NCBI GenBank assembly: GCA_964020085.1
Contig: OZ026605.1
Span: forward strand, 6,620,328 to 6,684,327
DNA: 64,000 nt
Source: Micromussa lordhowensis
Lineage: Eukaryota; Cnidaria; Anthozoa; Scleractinia; Lobophylliidae
Direction of reading: 5' to 3'
The notes beneath the pieces are model-generated. The model made no database searches and was not told the DNA's origin. It was given only the letters and a program-made list of their open reading frames with translations. Shown one piece after another: positions 33,996 through 47,000 of the stretch. Numbering within the stretch: position 1 is the stretch's first letter; each line of letters begins with the position of its first letter. Both the position numbers and the translations under genes were made by a program.

Positions 33996-35843
33996 AGGCC
34001 TAGATACAAATATCGCAAAAAAATGTTCTAAATTTCTTTCTAGAAATTCTTATAAAATTCCTAAATTTTTTTTGAATTTAGTCTAAATTTCTTAAAAAAA
34101 TCTTCTAAATTTCTCAGAAATATCATTTTTTTCTAATGTTAATTTGACCTATTTTTGGCTTTATATCAACTTCCGCCATGTTGACTGATGGATTCCACGT
34201 GGCGTCGAATTAATTGGTAGGTACTTTGTATGTGGTGCATCTTATTGTACTGCAGAATAAATCTGCTGAATTGGTAGTATCGCTGGCTCATAAAAGGAAA
34301 AGGGACCATTTTAAACCTGCCGAAAATCTATAGCTTGTGCAGACAGGGAAACACGAAAACAACTCGTAAAATTTATATAAACTTTTTTTTTGTTCTTATG
34401 CTTACTGCTTAAGCCTCTTGATTCCCTGGGGAACATAGGGCCGCAACAACACTCCTCCAACGCACTCGATTCCGTGAGGTCCTCCTCAGCTGCGCCCATG
34501 TCGTTCCGATGGCCTTCACCTCTGCGTCAGTACTCCTGCGCCAAGTCTGTTTCGGTCTTCCTACTTTTCGCTTTCCTTGTGGATTCCAGTCAAGGGCTTG
34601 CTTGGTGACGTTTGAGGGGGACTACCTGAGTGTGTGGCCGATCCACCCCCTTTTCCTTTTACTGATCTCCACTTCAATAGGGCTCTGACCAGTCTTGTCC
34701 CAGAGGTCAGTGTTGGAAATGACGTCTGGCCATCTGATGTTGATGATGTTTCTGAGGCATCTGTTGATGAAGGTCTGCAGCTTGTGGATGTTTGACTTGA
34801 TAGTTCTCCATGTTTCGGAACCATACAGTAGGACACACTTGACGTTGGTGTTGAAGATTCTGATCTTATTGTGCAGGGAGAGGGCTGAAGAGTTCCAAAT
34901 GGGGCGGAGGGTGTTGAATGCATGTCTGGCCTTGTTGATCCGGCTTTTAACATCTTCATCTGTTCCTCCATCTTTGCTGACGACGCTGCCCAAGTAGACA
35001 AACTTCTCCACCTCGTTCAGGTCTTCGTCGTGGAGTGTGATGGGGTCTTGTTTCTTGTTGTTTATTCGCATCACCTCCGTCTTCTTGGTATTTATATTGA
35101 GGCCCGTCTTCTCAGCTTCTTCAGCGAGGCGGGACAGCTTCTCCTGTGCATCCTGATGTCTGTGTGAGAGGAGGCTGATGTCATCAGCGAAGTCCAGGTC
35201 CTCCAGCTCTTTGGTGAAAGTCCACTGGATGCCGGTCTTCTTGTTCGTTGTTGTCTGCTTCATAATCCAGTCGACTACCAAAAGGAAGATGGTTGGCGAG
35301 AGTAAGCAACCTTGACGAACACCGGTCTGTACCTGGAAAGTGTCCGTCAACTTCCCTTCGTGTATGACTTTGCAGCTGGAGTTGTCGTACAGTTGCTGTA
35401 TGATGGAAATGAACTTGGGGGGGAAGCCATAGTGTTGCATGAGCCTCCAGATGACGTCTCGATCCACACTGTCGAATGCCTTTTGGAAGTCAACGAATAC
35501 CGAGTACAGTGGGGACTGCCATTCCAGCGACTGCTCGATGATAATTCGCAGGGTGGCGATGTGGTCTGTGCAGGATCTGTCTTGACGAAAACCTACCTGC
35601 TCCTCTCGTAGAGTTTTGTCCAGGGCCTTCTTGAGTCTCTCCAGGATGATTCTTGTCAGGATCTTACTTGGGAAGGAGAGCAGCATGATCCCCCGCCAGT
35701 TGTTACATGATGACAGGTCCCCTTTCTTTTTGTGATAATTGCTCTTAATATCACATTTTTTCCTAAATTTCTCAACATTTTCTAAATTTCTCAAAAACTT
35801 CTAAATATCTCAAAAAATATCGCGATATTTGTATCTAGGCTTA
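33996..35843. mobile_element. TIR element disrupted by a LINE insertion
   Basis: GTAGGCCTAGATACAAATAT (left, continuing CGC) matches the inverted right end GTAAGCCTAGATACAAATAT, about 23 bp with one mismatch. AT-rich CTAAATTTCT repeats lie just inside both ends. ACTTTAA flanks each side approximately (left GCACTTTAAG, right TTACTTTAAAG), a possible target duplication. The middle is filled by a reverse-transcriptase fragment. Confidence 0.65.
34430..35745 (-). pseudogene. 5'-truncated non-LTR retrotransposon reverse transcriptase
   Basis: Minus-strand frame (34622-35794) with RT blocks [52 protein letters not shown] and catalytic FADD, then LLYGSETW and the C-terminal RGWIGHTLR. The frame is cut by TAG at about 34622, after which further element sequence (a GRPKQTWRRS block) continues in another frame to about 34430. 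The upstream RT portion and endonuclease are missing; the first ~17 residues of the open frame come from the AT-rich element into which the LINE inserted. Same general clade as 16009-17640, but a different copy. Confidence 0.85.
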
Positions 35844-36224
35844 CTTTAAAGTGGACTTCAAGAAAATGAAATTGGTTAACGAATGAAAATTGCCAGTTTC
35901 TGAACTTAAATCTCCCATAGAAGCTATCAAATTAAAAAAACGGTGTTACCTTTTGAACTGAAAAAAGACATGGTTTACTATGAAATTATCATAGCAATCA
36001 CGAGTACCTTACTAGACTAGATTTTATTTAAGTGGAAGTTAATCCTTAAATTGGAAACAAAGCGCAAAGTTTTGCCTTGATACCTGCCGAGGCGATTTCA
36101 AGTGGAACTTTCACGGCTGGACGAAGCCAAATAACAAGTGAACAAAAACTTTGTACCAAGATTTTCTGCATCATATTAATTGGAAACTTCTGTGCGCCTG
36201 TTTTAAAGATCTCATCACAAGAAA

Positions 36225-36512
36225 TCATTTTCTTTCCAGGGCTTGTTCCCTCATAAATTGCGACCTGATAATTTTCCACTTGTTCTTGTAATCCTCCCGG
36301 TTGATATCATATTTGTCGGACATCAGTAAGTCGATTTGCGAGTACGCCACCTCTTTACTGTCCCTGTTCATGTAGTCCTTATGACCCACGTCCCAGAGAC
36401 AAGGCCGTTCCTCATACAGCGTAATCAGCATTTCGATTTCTTCATCTTTCCAATTCCTTTCCTTTCCCTTTTTTTGAGCTTGACCCGCTCCAATTTCTTC
36501 GCAGTCGGCCAT
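36225..36512 (-). CDS. MADF-domain protein (small)
   Basis: 95-residue frame from ATG at 36512. After a charged start (MADCEE) comes a MADF (Adf-1/Myb-SANT-like) domain: WKDEEIEMLITLYEERPCLWD, then YSQIDLLM, YKNKWKIIRSQFMRE. MADF domains bind DNA and occur both in host regulators and as the accessory protein of PIF/Harbinger transposons. It stops right after the domain, so it may lack a C-terminal BESS part or continue by splicing. The Harbinger-like inverted end 75 bp upstream favours a transposon origin. Whether it is expressed is unknown. Confidence 0.65.
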   Translation of the reverse strand: MADCEEIGAGQAQKKGKERNWKDEEIEMLITLYEERPCLWDVGHKDYMNRDSKEVAYSQIDLLMSDKYDINREDYKNKWKIIRSQFMREQALERK

Positions 36513-36584
36513 TTTAATTGTCAGTACTCTTGCCGTTGCTAGGAAACACTATCGTTTAATGAGCGAGCGGCACTGCAGCAAAAT

Positions 36585-36686
36585 TTGTTGCCGCAACATA
36601 TGTTTCCCGCGCGGCTAAACTGGGAAACATTTGCCTCCGCAACAATGTTTCCGCAACAATGTTTCCTAGTTTAGCCAGGCCTTAAG
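36585..36686. repeat. Harbinger-like subterminal repeat
   Basis: Multiple copies of GCAACAATGTTTCC / GGAAACATTTG and GTTTAGCCAGGCCTTA at the right edge. GGCC next to TTA is the usual end and 3-bp target of PIF/Harbinger-type MITEs. A matching left end was not found. Confidence 0.45.
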
Positions 36687-37386
36687 TCCTAAATTGTTCT
36701 TTAATTTTGCATTGCAATTGTATCTAATCACCGCGGTCTGGTCAATGGATATCAAACATTTTCTGGCGAATATTCAACTAACCCGAATGATTATTGTTAC
36801 GCCTGATCTGATAAAACATGGAACCTTTATTTCTTCACCTTGTTTATATGTTTTTGTTATTGCCAGTGGCTAAAAACTGTCACGAATATCTTGCGCGTTC
36901 ATCTCCGTCGTTGTTTCCTGCTTCGTAACATTGGAAAACAGTGTTTTCCGTTTAGACCGTTTGCTACCGAGTATTCCTGACTGTCTTTGATGTTGCCGCT
37001 GACTGGGGAAACATAAGTATGGCAGCAGAGTTTTAGTTATTCCAATTTAAAAAAAAGTTGCTCGAACACAAATAAGCCAAGAACAGCCAAGCCTTCCGGT
37101 TGCATACAAAACATATTTGTTGGCAAGGGTTAAACGATTGCGAGTTCGATCTTTTTGGATTCTTAAATTGGACGCTGTTGCTCTCAACATTCACGCAGGT
37201 TAAAAATAAAATTTTAAAGTTGTTTTGAATCAAATTTTGAATCGCATTTGAAATACTACGGCTTCTGGAGTTTTCAACAACTTGAGGCCTTAAAATAACC
37301 GCAACTGGCTGGTATCTACCTTCCAAAAATTCATCTTCGTTGGCTAAATTAAGCTCTACATTGATTTTGATTTCATAACTGATAAC

Positions 37387-37673
37387 AGGTAAAGGTAGAG
37401 TCTGCATACGAGCCAAGTGGCACATCAGGCCGGCATTCACCCCGGTTTCCGTAGCATGAAGCGACTAGGAATATTTCTACTCCCCCCTGGATGGAATGCT
37501 AGTCCATCACAGGGTTACCCCCAGCACTAAATTCGCCAGTACCCATTTATACACCTTTGTGGAGTGAGGCTTTGTGAGAGTTAAGTGTCTTGCCCAAGAG
37601 CACAACACAATGTCCCCGGCCAGGGCTCGAGCCCGGACCGCTCGATCCGAAGACGAGCGCACTAACCAATACT
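37387..37673 (-). mobile_element. tRNA-derived SINE, copy 1
   Basis: Minus strand begins TTGGTTAGTGCGCTCGTCTT (A-box region), then GGGCTCGAGCCC, then a body with CTTGGGCAAGACACTT-, ATAAATGGGTACTGGCG- and GGAGTAGAAATATTCC-type blocks. It matches the plus-strand copy at 45322-45638 along most of its length. Confidence 0.85.
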
Positions 37674-38869
37674 CCTGATAATGGCACTGTTTTTTGTTGG
37701 CTTGTTTGTGTCAAAAATGACTTACCGGAGAAGATAAAATAAACTAAGGCAAATTTTGCAAAAGTTTATAAACCTAAGATAGAGATAAAAGAATCAAAGC
37801 AAAACAAACATCAAAGCTAAAGACTTAATGGACAGGGTTAAGGGCTGTGACCTGACCTCTCTAAATGCTAATTATGTTTGGATTTCTTAATTGCTTATGA
37901 GAGCCTTGCAGGTTGCTAGGAAGGTTTCAAAAATTGAATAGAGAACGTTAAGGAGACAGAGACTGACAAAGAGCTTCGTCACTTATCAACTTAAGCTGAT
38001 AACTGTTAATCTAACCCTCTCAGGAGTATTAACGTATTGTCATAGATCATAGACAATTTAATAAATGGTTGGAAATTTGGAATTTCCTTAGTATGCATTT
38101 AAATAAGCCTTACTAAACTCAATTGAGGTTATTCAGGCTTATTTCAATATAACCCCATTTACGAAAAGTGTAAATTTGGCAGTTATGAAAATTGATGAAC
38201 AAATAATCTTACCGGTTCAATTTAGGGTCTTGATTTTCTTCTTTCTAAATTGCTGGCTTTAAGCTGGCTATGTCAAGTTCAATGCATAAAGAAAAACTGA
38301 TAGAGTTTAACGCTGTCGATTTGGAAATTTCTATGAATCGATTTTGTTTTAAATTCAGACTTATCGAAATAATAATCTATTTTACAAGAAGGGAACAAGC
38401 TGAAGACTAGAAAACGAAAATAAGTAACAAAAGAAAGAAATATTTTCTTTGTCGTTAAGTGCTAGCCATAAGGTTAGTTCAGATATGATCAAGGCAAGTA
38501 GTATTGGAACCTTTACTTTTGAGTCCACCACTTGGAAGTTTTCAATCCGCCAGACCTGCGGAAAACATCAAAGCTCAGTGAAAACACGATATTTTAATGG
38601 TGGAGCAAATATCTACAAGAAAACTCTAAAATGCTAGTTATGTTTCGATTGCATAGCAAATTGGCAGTTAAGTGCTCACTTGTTCATTTCCCACTAAACA
38701 AAACCCTTTCCACAGATAGTAGATTGAACCAAACGGACGGGAAGCACGTGATTTAAATATTGCCAGATCTTAGAAGTTGACGGTAAAAGGCATAAAAACG
38801 AGCCTCACCTGGTGTCAGAAAAGATGTTTTTTCTAAAATCATTCACTACTTGGAATGTTCATTTGGAGG

Positions 38870-38905
38870 ATGGCTTAAGTCTTTACTTTTATCCTGTTAA
38901 AAATC
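38870..38905 (+). pseudogene. Dead EndoU signal-peptide exon
   Basis: GGAGGATGGCTTAAGTCTTT matches GGAGGATGGCTAAAATCTTC of the live exon at 40891, including TTTATCCTGTTAA downstream. The third codon here is TAA and no clean donor follows. A relic of a duplicated EndoU gene start. Confidence 0.7.
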
Positions 38906-40890
38906 AAGATCTACTATCATTCATATGAATCTCATTATTGTTGATATCTCAATCTTTAATGTGAACACGGGAAGCGAATAACAGCCATTGGATACAAAAC
39001 TTCATTGTTGGCAAGAGCAAAATGATTGCCAGGTCGATTTTTGGATTTTGAAACTGGACACTGTTGCTTTCAACATTCAGGTAAGAAATATAATTTTACA
39101 TTTGTTTTGAATCAGAGTTTGAATCGGGTTAAAATATTACGGCTTCTGGAGTTTAAAAAAAACGAGGTCTAAAAATAAATGCCAATGGTTTGTGCCTGCA
39201 TTCCAAAACTTTAGCTCCGTTGGCTAAGACTGTACATTGAATTTTGACTGAATAATACACCTGATTATGGTACTGTTTTTTATGGTTTGTTTCAAAGGAA
39301 TTTGCTGGCCAAGATAAAAAAAGCCAATTTCTTGGCTAAATATAAGATCAAGAAAAAAAAACAAAGTAAAACAAAAATCAAAGCTAGTAAGTAAGACATT
39401 AATGGTAAGGGTTAAGGGTTTCGACCGGACCGCCTTAATGGTACTTATGTTTGGATTTCCTAATTGCTTATGAGAACTTCGCAGGTTGATGAGAAGGTTT
39501 CAAAAATTGAACAGAGAACGTCAAGGAGACAGCAGATAGTGATCAACTTTGCAGCTCAAAGAGCTTCGTAACTTATCAACTTGAAGCTGGCAAGCGTTAA
39601 TCTAAACCTCTGAAGAATATCAAAATTTTGAATCGAATCAGAGTTTTGAATCGGGTCTAAAACATTACGGCTTCTGGAGTTTTAAAGAAAACGAGGTCTA
39701 AAAATAAATGTTCATGGTTTGTGCCTGCATTCCAAAAGGTCAGCTTCGTTGGCTAAAACTCTACATTGATTTTGACTTCATAAGACACCTTTATGGTTTG
39801 CATTGTTTCAAAAGTGATTTGGCGGAGAAGATAAAAAGGCAATTTTTACAAAATTGGATAAATAATAAGACCAAGAAAAAAAACCCAAAGTAAACAAAAA
39901 ATCAAAGCTGGTAAGTAAGACGTAATGGGAGGGTTAAGGGATGTGGCCAGGCCGCCCAAATGCTAATTATGTTTGGATTTCTTAATTGCTTATGAGAACT
40001 TGGCAGGTTGCTGAGAAGGTTTCAAAAATTGAACAGAGAACGTTAATGAAAGAGCGGATAGTGATAGCTAGCGCTTTCGTAGCTTCTTAACTTGAAGCTG
40101 AAAAAATTCATCTAAACCCATCTGAAGAATGTCAAAGGACTGTCATAGACAATGTAATAAATGGTTGGAAATTTGGAGTTATTTAGTATGCATTTAAATT
40201 AGCGTAACTAAACTCTTTTGTGAGTGAAAATTGTGAACTCGGAAATGAGGTTAATTATTCAGGCAAATTTTAAGATAGTCCCGTTTATGAAAAGTGTTAA
40301 TTTTGGCAGTTTTGGAGCATTGATAAAAATTAACCAGTTCAATTTAGGACCTTGATTTTCTTTTTCCTAAACGGATCGAAATAATAGTACATTTTACAAA
40401 AAGGGAGAAAGCTGAAGACTAAAACGAAAAAATAAGTAACAAAGGAAAGAAATGTTTTCTTTGTCTTCACGTGCTAGCCGTAGGACAGTTTCATGATCAA
40501 GGCAAGTAGTACTGGAGCCTTCAGTTTTGAGTCCACCACTTGGAATTTATCAATTTGCCTTACCAAACGCGTGCCACACCTGCAGAAAACAACAAAGCTC
40601 AATGAAAACATGATATTTTAGTGGATGGAGCAAATATATACGATACAGCTGTAAAATGCTAGCTATGTTTGGATTGCATAGAAAATTGGCAGTTAAGTGT
40701 TTTCTTGTTCATTTCCCATTAAGCAAAACGATTTACACACATGGTAGATGGAACCAAACGGACGTAAGGCATGTGATTTAAATATTGATGTCATAAAAGT
40801 TGACGGTAAAAGGGCATGAAAGCGAATCCCAGCCTATTTTCAGTAAAAACGTTATTGCTAAAAGAATTACTTGGAGAGTTCACCTGGAGG

Positions 40891-40940
40891 ATGGCTAAAA
40901 TCTTCACCTTTATCCTGTTAACCTATTTTGTCAGTCAAAG
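40891..40940 (+). CDS. EndoU-2 exon 1, signal peptide
   Basis: 50-nt coding exon, phase 2 donor CAAAG/GTAACG. It sits inside one copy of the 37-42 kb repeat, and joining to 44982 completes a Ser codon in frame. Confidence 0.83.
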
Positions 40941-43900
40941 GTAACGATTTTTACTCATCTGTATCCCTTTTTTAATCTGGACGACTTTAAAAGAGAGAAA
41001 ATGAGATAACACTAAAGGAGGCAAATGAGTTTCATGAAAGCCTTGAAAAAACTAAAACAAAAATAGGGGTCGCGATAGGCGGTAGGCGAGTCGACGAAAT
41101 TGAAAGTGCGAGATACTTCAAAGAAACTTCCTTAACTCACCTGGAGGGAGGAAAAAGTTACATCTGCAGTTTGAAATTTTGCGTAAAAATAGTAACGTTT
41201 ACATCTTGTTAGCTTGTCTTGGACCGTTTTGCTTGTCAAAATTGTGAGTTTTGTACTTACCCTCCTGATTGATCTTGGATCTGAAAACTTCTACATTGAC
41301 CAAGTCATGCAGAAATCTAAACGTCCGAAGTGCGGGAAGATGAAATAATGTTAATGCAAGAATCGTCACCTTCTTGACTAGCGCCAGAGATTCCGCTTAT
41401 TTCTGGGGTTGTTAATCACAACGAAGTTTTCATTGTGTCCAATTTTTTCAATGAACTGCAACTTGGTGGACAGATTAGCGATGTTTTGTTGAGTAGCTAT
41501 AAGTAATCTCAAATACATAAACATAAAAACCGTTATAGTTACAATCCAAGAACATGTAATCAGGAGAGAATAAATATTGACATAATTATAGAAGACACCA
41601 ACTTTCCGAGAACTTATCACAATAAGTAAATGTGTATTTCATTCGGAAACACCGTTTTTATTGTCTGCATTTCAAAACTATTAGTATATCGATCTTTAAT
41701 TTGAACACGGCAAACAAACAGAAACAGCCTTCGAATACAAAAAATCACTGTTGGCAAAGGCAAAATGATTGCGAGATCGATTTTTTTTATTTTGAATCTC
41801 GACGTTGTTACTTACAACATTCAGGTCAAATAAATTTGTTTTGAATAAGAGTTTTGAATCGTGTCAAAAATATTACGGCTTCGGGAGTTTTAAGAACACG
41901 AGGTCTAAAAGTAAATGCTAACGGTTGGTACCTGCTTTCCAAAAATGCAGCTTCGTTGGCTAAAACTCTAGATATTGATTAGAACTTCATAACACACCTG
42001 ACAATGGCACTGGCTTGTTTGTTTGAAAAATGATTTGCCAAAGAGGACAAAATAAAGCCAAAATTTTGCAAAATTGAATAAATCTAAGATCCAGAAACCA
42101 ACAAAACAAAAATCAAAGCTAGTAAGTTATAAGTTAATGGATAGGGTTAAGGTTTGTAACCGGACCTCCCTAAATGCTAGCTAATTATGTTTGGATTTCT
42201 TAATTGCTTTTGAGAACTTTGCAGGTTGCTGAGAAGCTTTCAAAAATTAAAAAAAAAATGAAAATTGAACGTTGAGGGGAGAGAGCGGATAGGGATCAAC
42301 ACAGCAGCTCAAAGAGCTTCGTAACTTATCAACTTGATGCTAAATAAATCAGGATGTCTTAACACAAAAGTTACGCTTAGATATTTACTATTCAAGTTGC
42401 TATATTGAGTGTTCTCTTTATCCAATTGCATGTTGTTTGCTTCGTCTTCCAATTTTGATTCTCTTTTTTTAACATCTATAATTTGTTCGTCTCAGCATCA
42501 AAGTTTGATTTTAGGTTAGAAGTCGTAGCCTTTTCCCAGTGTTTTCGTATTTTGAAATCGTTCATGACTCATTTGTTATCTCGTGAGAACGAGCATGAAC
42601 TTTGCTTATTTGGCAGGCTTTCAAGCAATATAATTCCTGGGCCGACCCATTCCGAAAACGATCGACATTATTTCCAAAACTTTCTTCAAAAAACATAGCA
42701 TTTGTATATTACGTTGTTCACGAAGAGCGAGCACACGATAAAGCTGGTAGTCACGAGACATTTCGCCGTGCCTTTTTGTGGGATTATGCAATACGAGACA
42801 TTTCGCCGTGCCTTTTTGTGGGATTATGCAATATTTTTTGCATAATCCCATAAAGTCACCGGGCGTGTTGAAGGTTTGAGGATTTTTTAAACCTGAGAAT
42901 CTCTTCCTCAATGAGAGTTAATAGTCAATGAAGATAGTGAAAACTAACTCACCTGATGTCATGTAATAGTTTATGAAGCAAAGGAAGCTCAGATCGAGAG
43001 ATTGAAAATAGAACTGCAAATGTACTGTATTGTTTTGGCGAACGATTTTCAAAGCCCTAATTGATAGCGATTGATTGCTTTACAGTAAAATAAAAATAAC
43101 AAACAGAACTTATTGGAAAGAGCTGGCACCGTTGGCGGAGCGGACTCGGTTTGGCGATATGTCTTTCAGCCTGGTATAAGCAGCCCAGGCCAAACGAGGA
43201 TGAGAGTTAACTATCATGAGAGAGTTTTCGTCGACTCTCATTGGCTCTCGTTGACTCCGGCCAAACGGGAAAAACTATCATTGACTATCATAAAGAATTT
43301 CATCCTCGGAGACCCATGGCAAGGGGCAGTTAAACGGGGCGTGAGGAAAATAAATCGGCGCGACGAAAGGTTTGACGAAAGTTTACAAGGAGTTGTGAAA
43401 GAGCCCCTGGGAACCGACTCTTATCAGACTATTTCCAAACGGCTCGGCGAATGCTGGCTCCTGATTGGGCAGAAAAATCCTCCGTACTATTCTGCCCAAT
43501 CGGCGAGCATCAGCTTCTGAGGTACTTTGGTGTGTTCTTACACGGCCGTTGTTGCATGGTACTTTTCTGGATCGTACTTGCGAGGAAAAGTTTCACTTTA
43601 ATTTACTTCAGTGAGCCATAGAAATTCGAGATATCACTTCGGTTGTTAGCAAGAAATATAGTTCACGATTCGCCGGGAAAAGTTTCGTTTCGACCGATCA
43701 AAGGTATCGTAAAATAGTGGCTTGCTTATTGGTGAGTCCATTTTAGCTTTATTTCATTTCTTCGGTTAATTGTAGAAGCTCTCCCGCACTACGTAGATTT
43801 ATTTTGGGTCTCCGAGGAAGAAAGAATTTGAACAAGTTCAAAGTGAATGATAGTTAAAAATTAGACCCGTAGCCCGAAAGGGGTCAAATTGTTTTAGTAT

Positions 43901-44038
43901 CACCCAACCAGTCGGAGAGAAAAGGGAATAATAAAGTTTGCAAATGCAAGTTGAAAAAATATTTATTTGGCGAAAAAAGCGAAAGAAAAACTGGCGAATT
44001 TCGTACTCGATGACTATTGCTAATAGTCCCCTAGTAGC

Positions 44039-44071
<33 letters not shown>

Positions 44072-47000
44072 TACTAGTTGGGTGATACTAATTGATGATA
44101 GTCAATGATAGAGCATGATTGGTGCAATAGACATTAAGCAACGACGACTTGTGTCTTAGCTACTGATATGGCTGGCATCAAATTATTGAAAAAAAAAAAG
44201 ACAAACAAAACCAAAACTGTATACCACTGCCAGTCGACCGATATATGGTAAACGTATGCGTAATTCTAATTTTCTATATATTGGAGCCGTTTTTAGTAAA
44301 CAGTTATTCCTTTCGCGCTTATTGGATATGTATAGCAAATCGCATGAACGCGAGTGCATTTCGTGATTTATGGGCACGAGTGATGTTTTGAAAGTTCTCA
44401 AAATTGCACGAGCCGTAGGCGAGTGTAATTTGAGAACTTTCAAAACATCACGAGTGACCATAAATCACGAAATGCATGAGCAGGTTCATACGATTTTTTA
44501 TTTATTATATTCTCAACAAAATTACTCAACCGCGCTACTTAGTACGCGTTACGTACTACATTAAACGCTTCAATGGTTTCCAATATGCTATATCTGTTTT
44601 ATTTGAACCAATCAGAAATATAATGTTGTGACAGGCAAATCAAGCGTGAAGTTTTTGAAGGATTTTGAAAAAAATCAGAAAAAATATAGAAAATTTGGCT
44701 CTTCCCCGGTGTTTCCATAGCAACTCCCGTATTGCACTTTATAACCTGGATTGCACTCTATAACCTATTTATGCATTCGCTATTGGCCAATCAGAAACAA
44801 GATATTTTGTTGAGTGTATAATAAGAGATGCCTATAGCCAACTCGGCGGTACGCCCCTCGTTGGTTATCTATCATCACGTATCCAATACGCGCTAGAATA
44901 ATTGTTGTGTAGATACGTACTTTACATGATCTTTTGTTTTATCACCGCTATGTTGTGAATGCTTCTCTACTATATTTCAAGTGCTTCCCTGCTTGAACTT
45001 GGACGAAATGTTTGTAACGAGATGTGGAGCAATACCGAAAGCAACCTAGAAGTTCCCGATGAACTGAACGTTGACATAAAAAAAGACCATGCATGGTTTG
45101 AGCTGACATCAAAAGGAAAAGAAAAAGTTGACGCATCTAAAGTGTTTGGAACGTTCGAAGGTAGCTATTTTCTAAAGTGTCTATCAATGGTCGAGAGTCA
45201 ACTTAATAGACTTTTTCATGCCACTTTACTCTAACAACTTCAAACATTTGAGAATGTGTTTAATAAAGCTACTTGGGTGAGATATTTATTGATCATTTTG
45301 CTCTACTTTTCTTGTAAATTTGCGGGGGCGCGGTGGCCTCATGGTTAGTGCGTTCGACTCCGGAGTGAGCGCTTCGGATTCGAGCCCTGGCCGGTGACAT
45401 TGTGTTGTGTTCTTGGGCAAGACACTTCACTCTCACAGTGCCTCTCTCCACCCAGTATAAATGGGTACCGGCGAATTTGATGCTGGGGGTAGCCCTGCCA
45501 TGGACTAGCATCCCATCCAGGGGGGAGTAGAAATACTCCTAGTCGCTTCATGCTACTGAAACCGGGATAAGCTCCGGCCTGATGAGCCGCTTGGCTCGTA
45601 TGCAGACCTTTCCTTACCTACCTTACCTTTACCTTTCTTGTAAATTAAAGGTCGATCTTAAAGGGCTCTGCCAAAACCAGTGAATGAATCGAGGATATAT
45701 GAAAAGCTAGGAAACAGAAGTAGACACACTAGTTTCCAGCTCTTTCCATCAGTTGTATTTTGATGGATCAATACTACCACTCCTTATCATATCATCCTAC
45801 AAAAATGTATCACACAAATGTTTATTCTCGAACAAGTTGCGGTCATCCTTTTTTACAACAATTTTTTATTGAAAGCAACAATACAGCCTGTCAGAAAGAC
45901 CCCTGATTTTAGCTTTAAGTACCTATAACTCAAGAACGAGCTCGGCGACCCCTTTTTATCGAAGTGTGGTTTGCACAATACAATGCAACTTTTTGCACAG
46001 TTAAAAAAATCTGTGTAAGAGATTCAGAGCTTTAATTCCTCTACAAATTTGCTTCTTATCACGCTCATTCCAATGCAATAGTAAAGAATGAGAGCCTCCA
46101 GGCTCGTTTTCCAAATAGAAGCGCTTAAGAGTAAAATTAAAGTTTCTTAAAGGTTGTACTGTTGTTATGGTAACGTTTTATACAATAAAGACTAGCATTA
46201 TTGCTTGACTTATGGCTGGACGTGACGGTTTTGTGACACTAATCATTAAAAATTGATAAAGAACGGTAGTTGTGATCCGTCAGAGTATAGCTGTTAGAAA
46301 AGTGCTGAAGATTGTTTACAGCCACATTAACTTTAGTCGCTAGCCCTAGGTGCTCGCGTGCTTACGATTTTCTATTAACCAGCAAAAATATATAAATGAC
46401 TTACTTGTGATAAAATTACTAAAAGATCCCCTCTCTTATCATTTTGTTTTGCATTTTAACAGCTTTAGTGAAGGACAACGCGAACACTAATCTCCAAGAT
46501 GCATTTCTCGATGAGATCATGGAGGGAGGACCTATGGAGAAAGCTTTGATTTATCTCACCGAAGAGAAAATACTACCTGAACAACAAGTATGGTCAATCC
46601 TCATTCGTTTTATTATTTACCACAAGGCAATTGAACCTTTATTTTGCATAACGTAATTAAAAGAAAAACTTTGTGTGATGTGGTTGAAGCTCTTAAGTAC
46701 CGGACACTAACCATCGATAACTATTGTTTATTATTTTAGTAGTAGTTGTTGTTTTCTTTTTTAATAATTCTGGTTGCAGACCTATTTTTTACAATCATGC
46801 TACTTTTGATTTGCAGAATCCATGTATGCTTATGATACCAAAGAATCTACTGACAGCTGTTTTTTACCTTTTCTCACTAAAATAACTGTTCAATGCTTGG
46901 ACGTGTATCTTTGTTAAAACTTACGATTGGCTTTCTCCTCTATCCTACATGTACCTGTAACGGTGGTGACTTTAACAACGCATGGAACGTATGAGCTGTA

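Larger units (their letters stand above)
37080..42350. repeat. At least four diverged direct repeats around EndoU-2 exon 1
   Basis: Marker blocks recur in order: ATACAAAA(C)-TTGTTGGCAA, TATTACGGCTTCTGGAGTTTT (about 37250, 39140, 39665, 41870), GTTTGGATTTCTTAATTGCTT (about 37876, 39450, 39970, 42190), and GATCAAGGCAAGTAGTA with GAGTCCACCACTTGGAA (about 38490 and 40497). Units near 37.1-38.9 and 39.6-40.9 kb include the region upstream of, and including, an EndoU first exon; units near 39.0 and 41.7 kb lack it. Confidence 0.8.

Noticed and set aside
34561..35611. Plus-strand frames over the reverse transcriptase
   Set aside because: Shadows of the minus-strand LINE coding region.
36046..36279. 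Minus-strand frame following the MADF gene
   Set aside because: Overlaps the MADF 3' end in another frame and shows no domain.
43113..43520. 135-codon plus-strand frame
   Set aside because: No domain; contains inverted repeat blocks and lies inside EndoU-2 intron 1.
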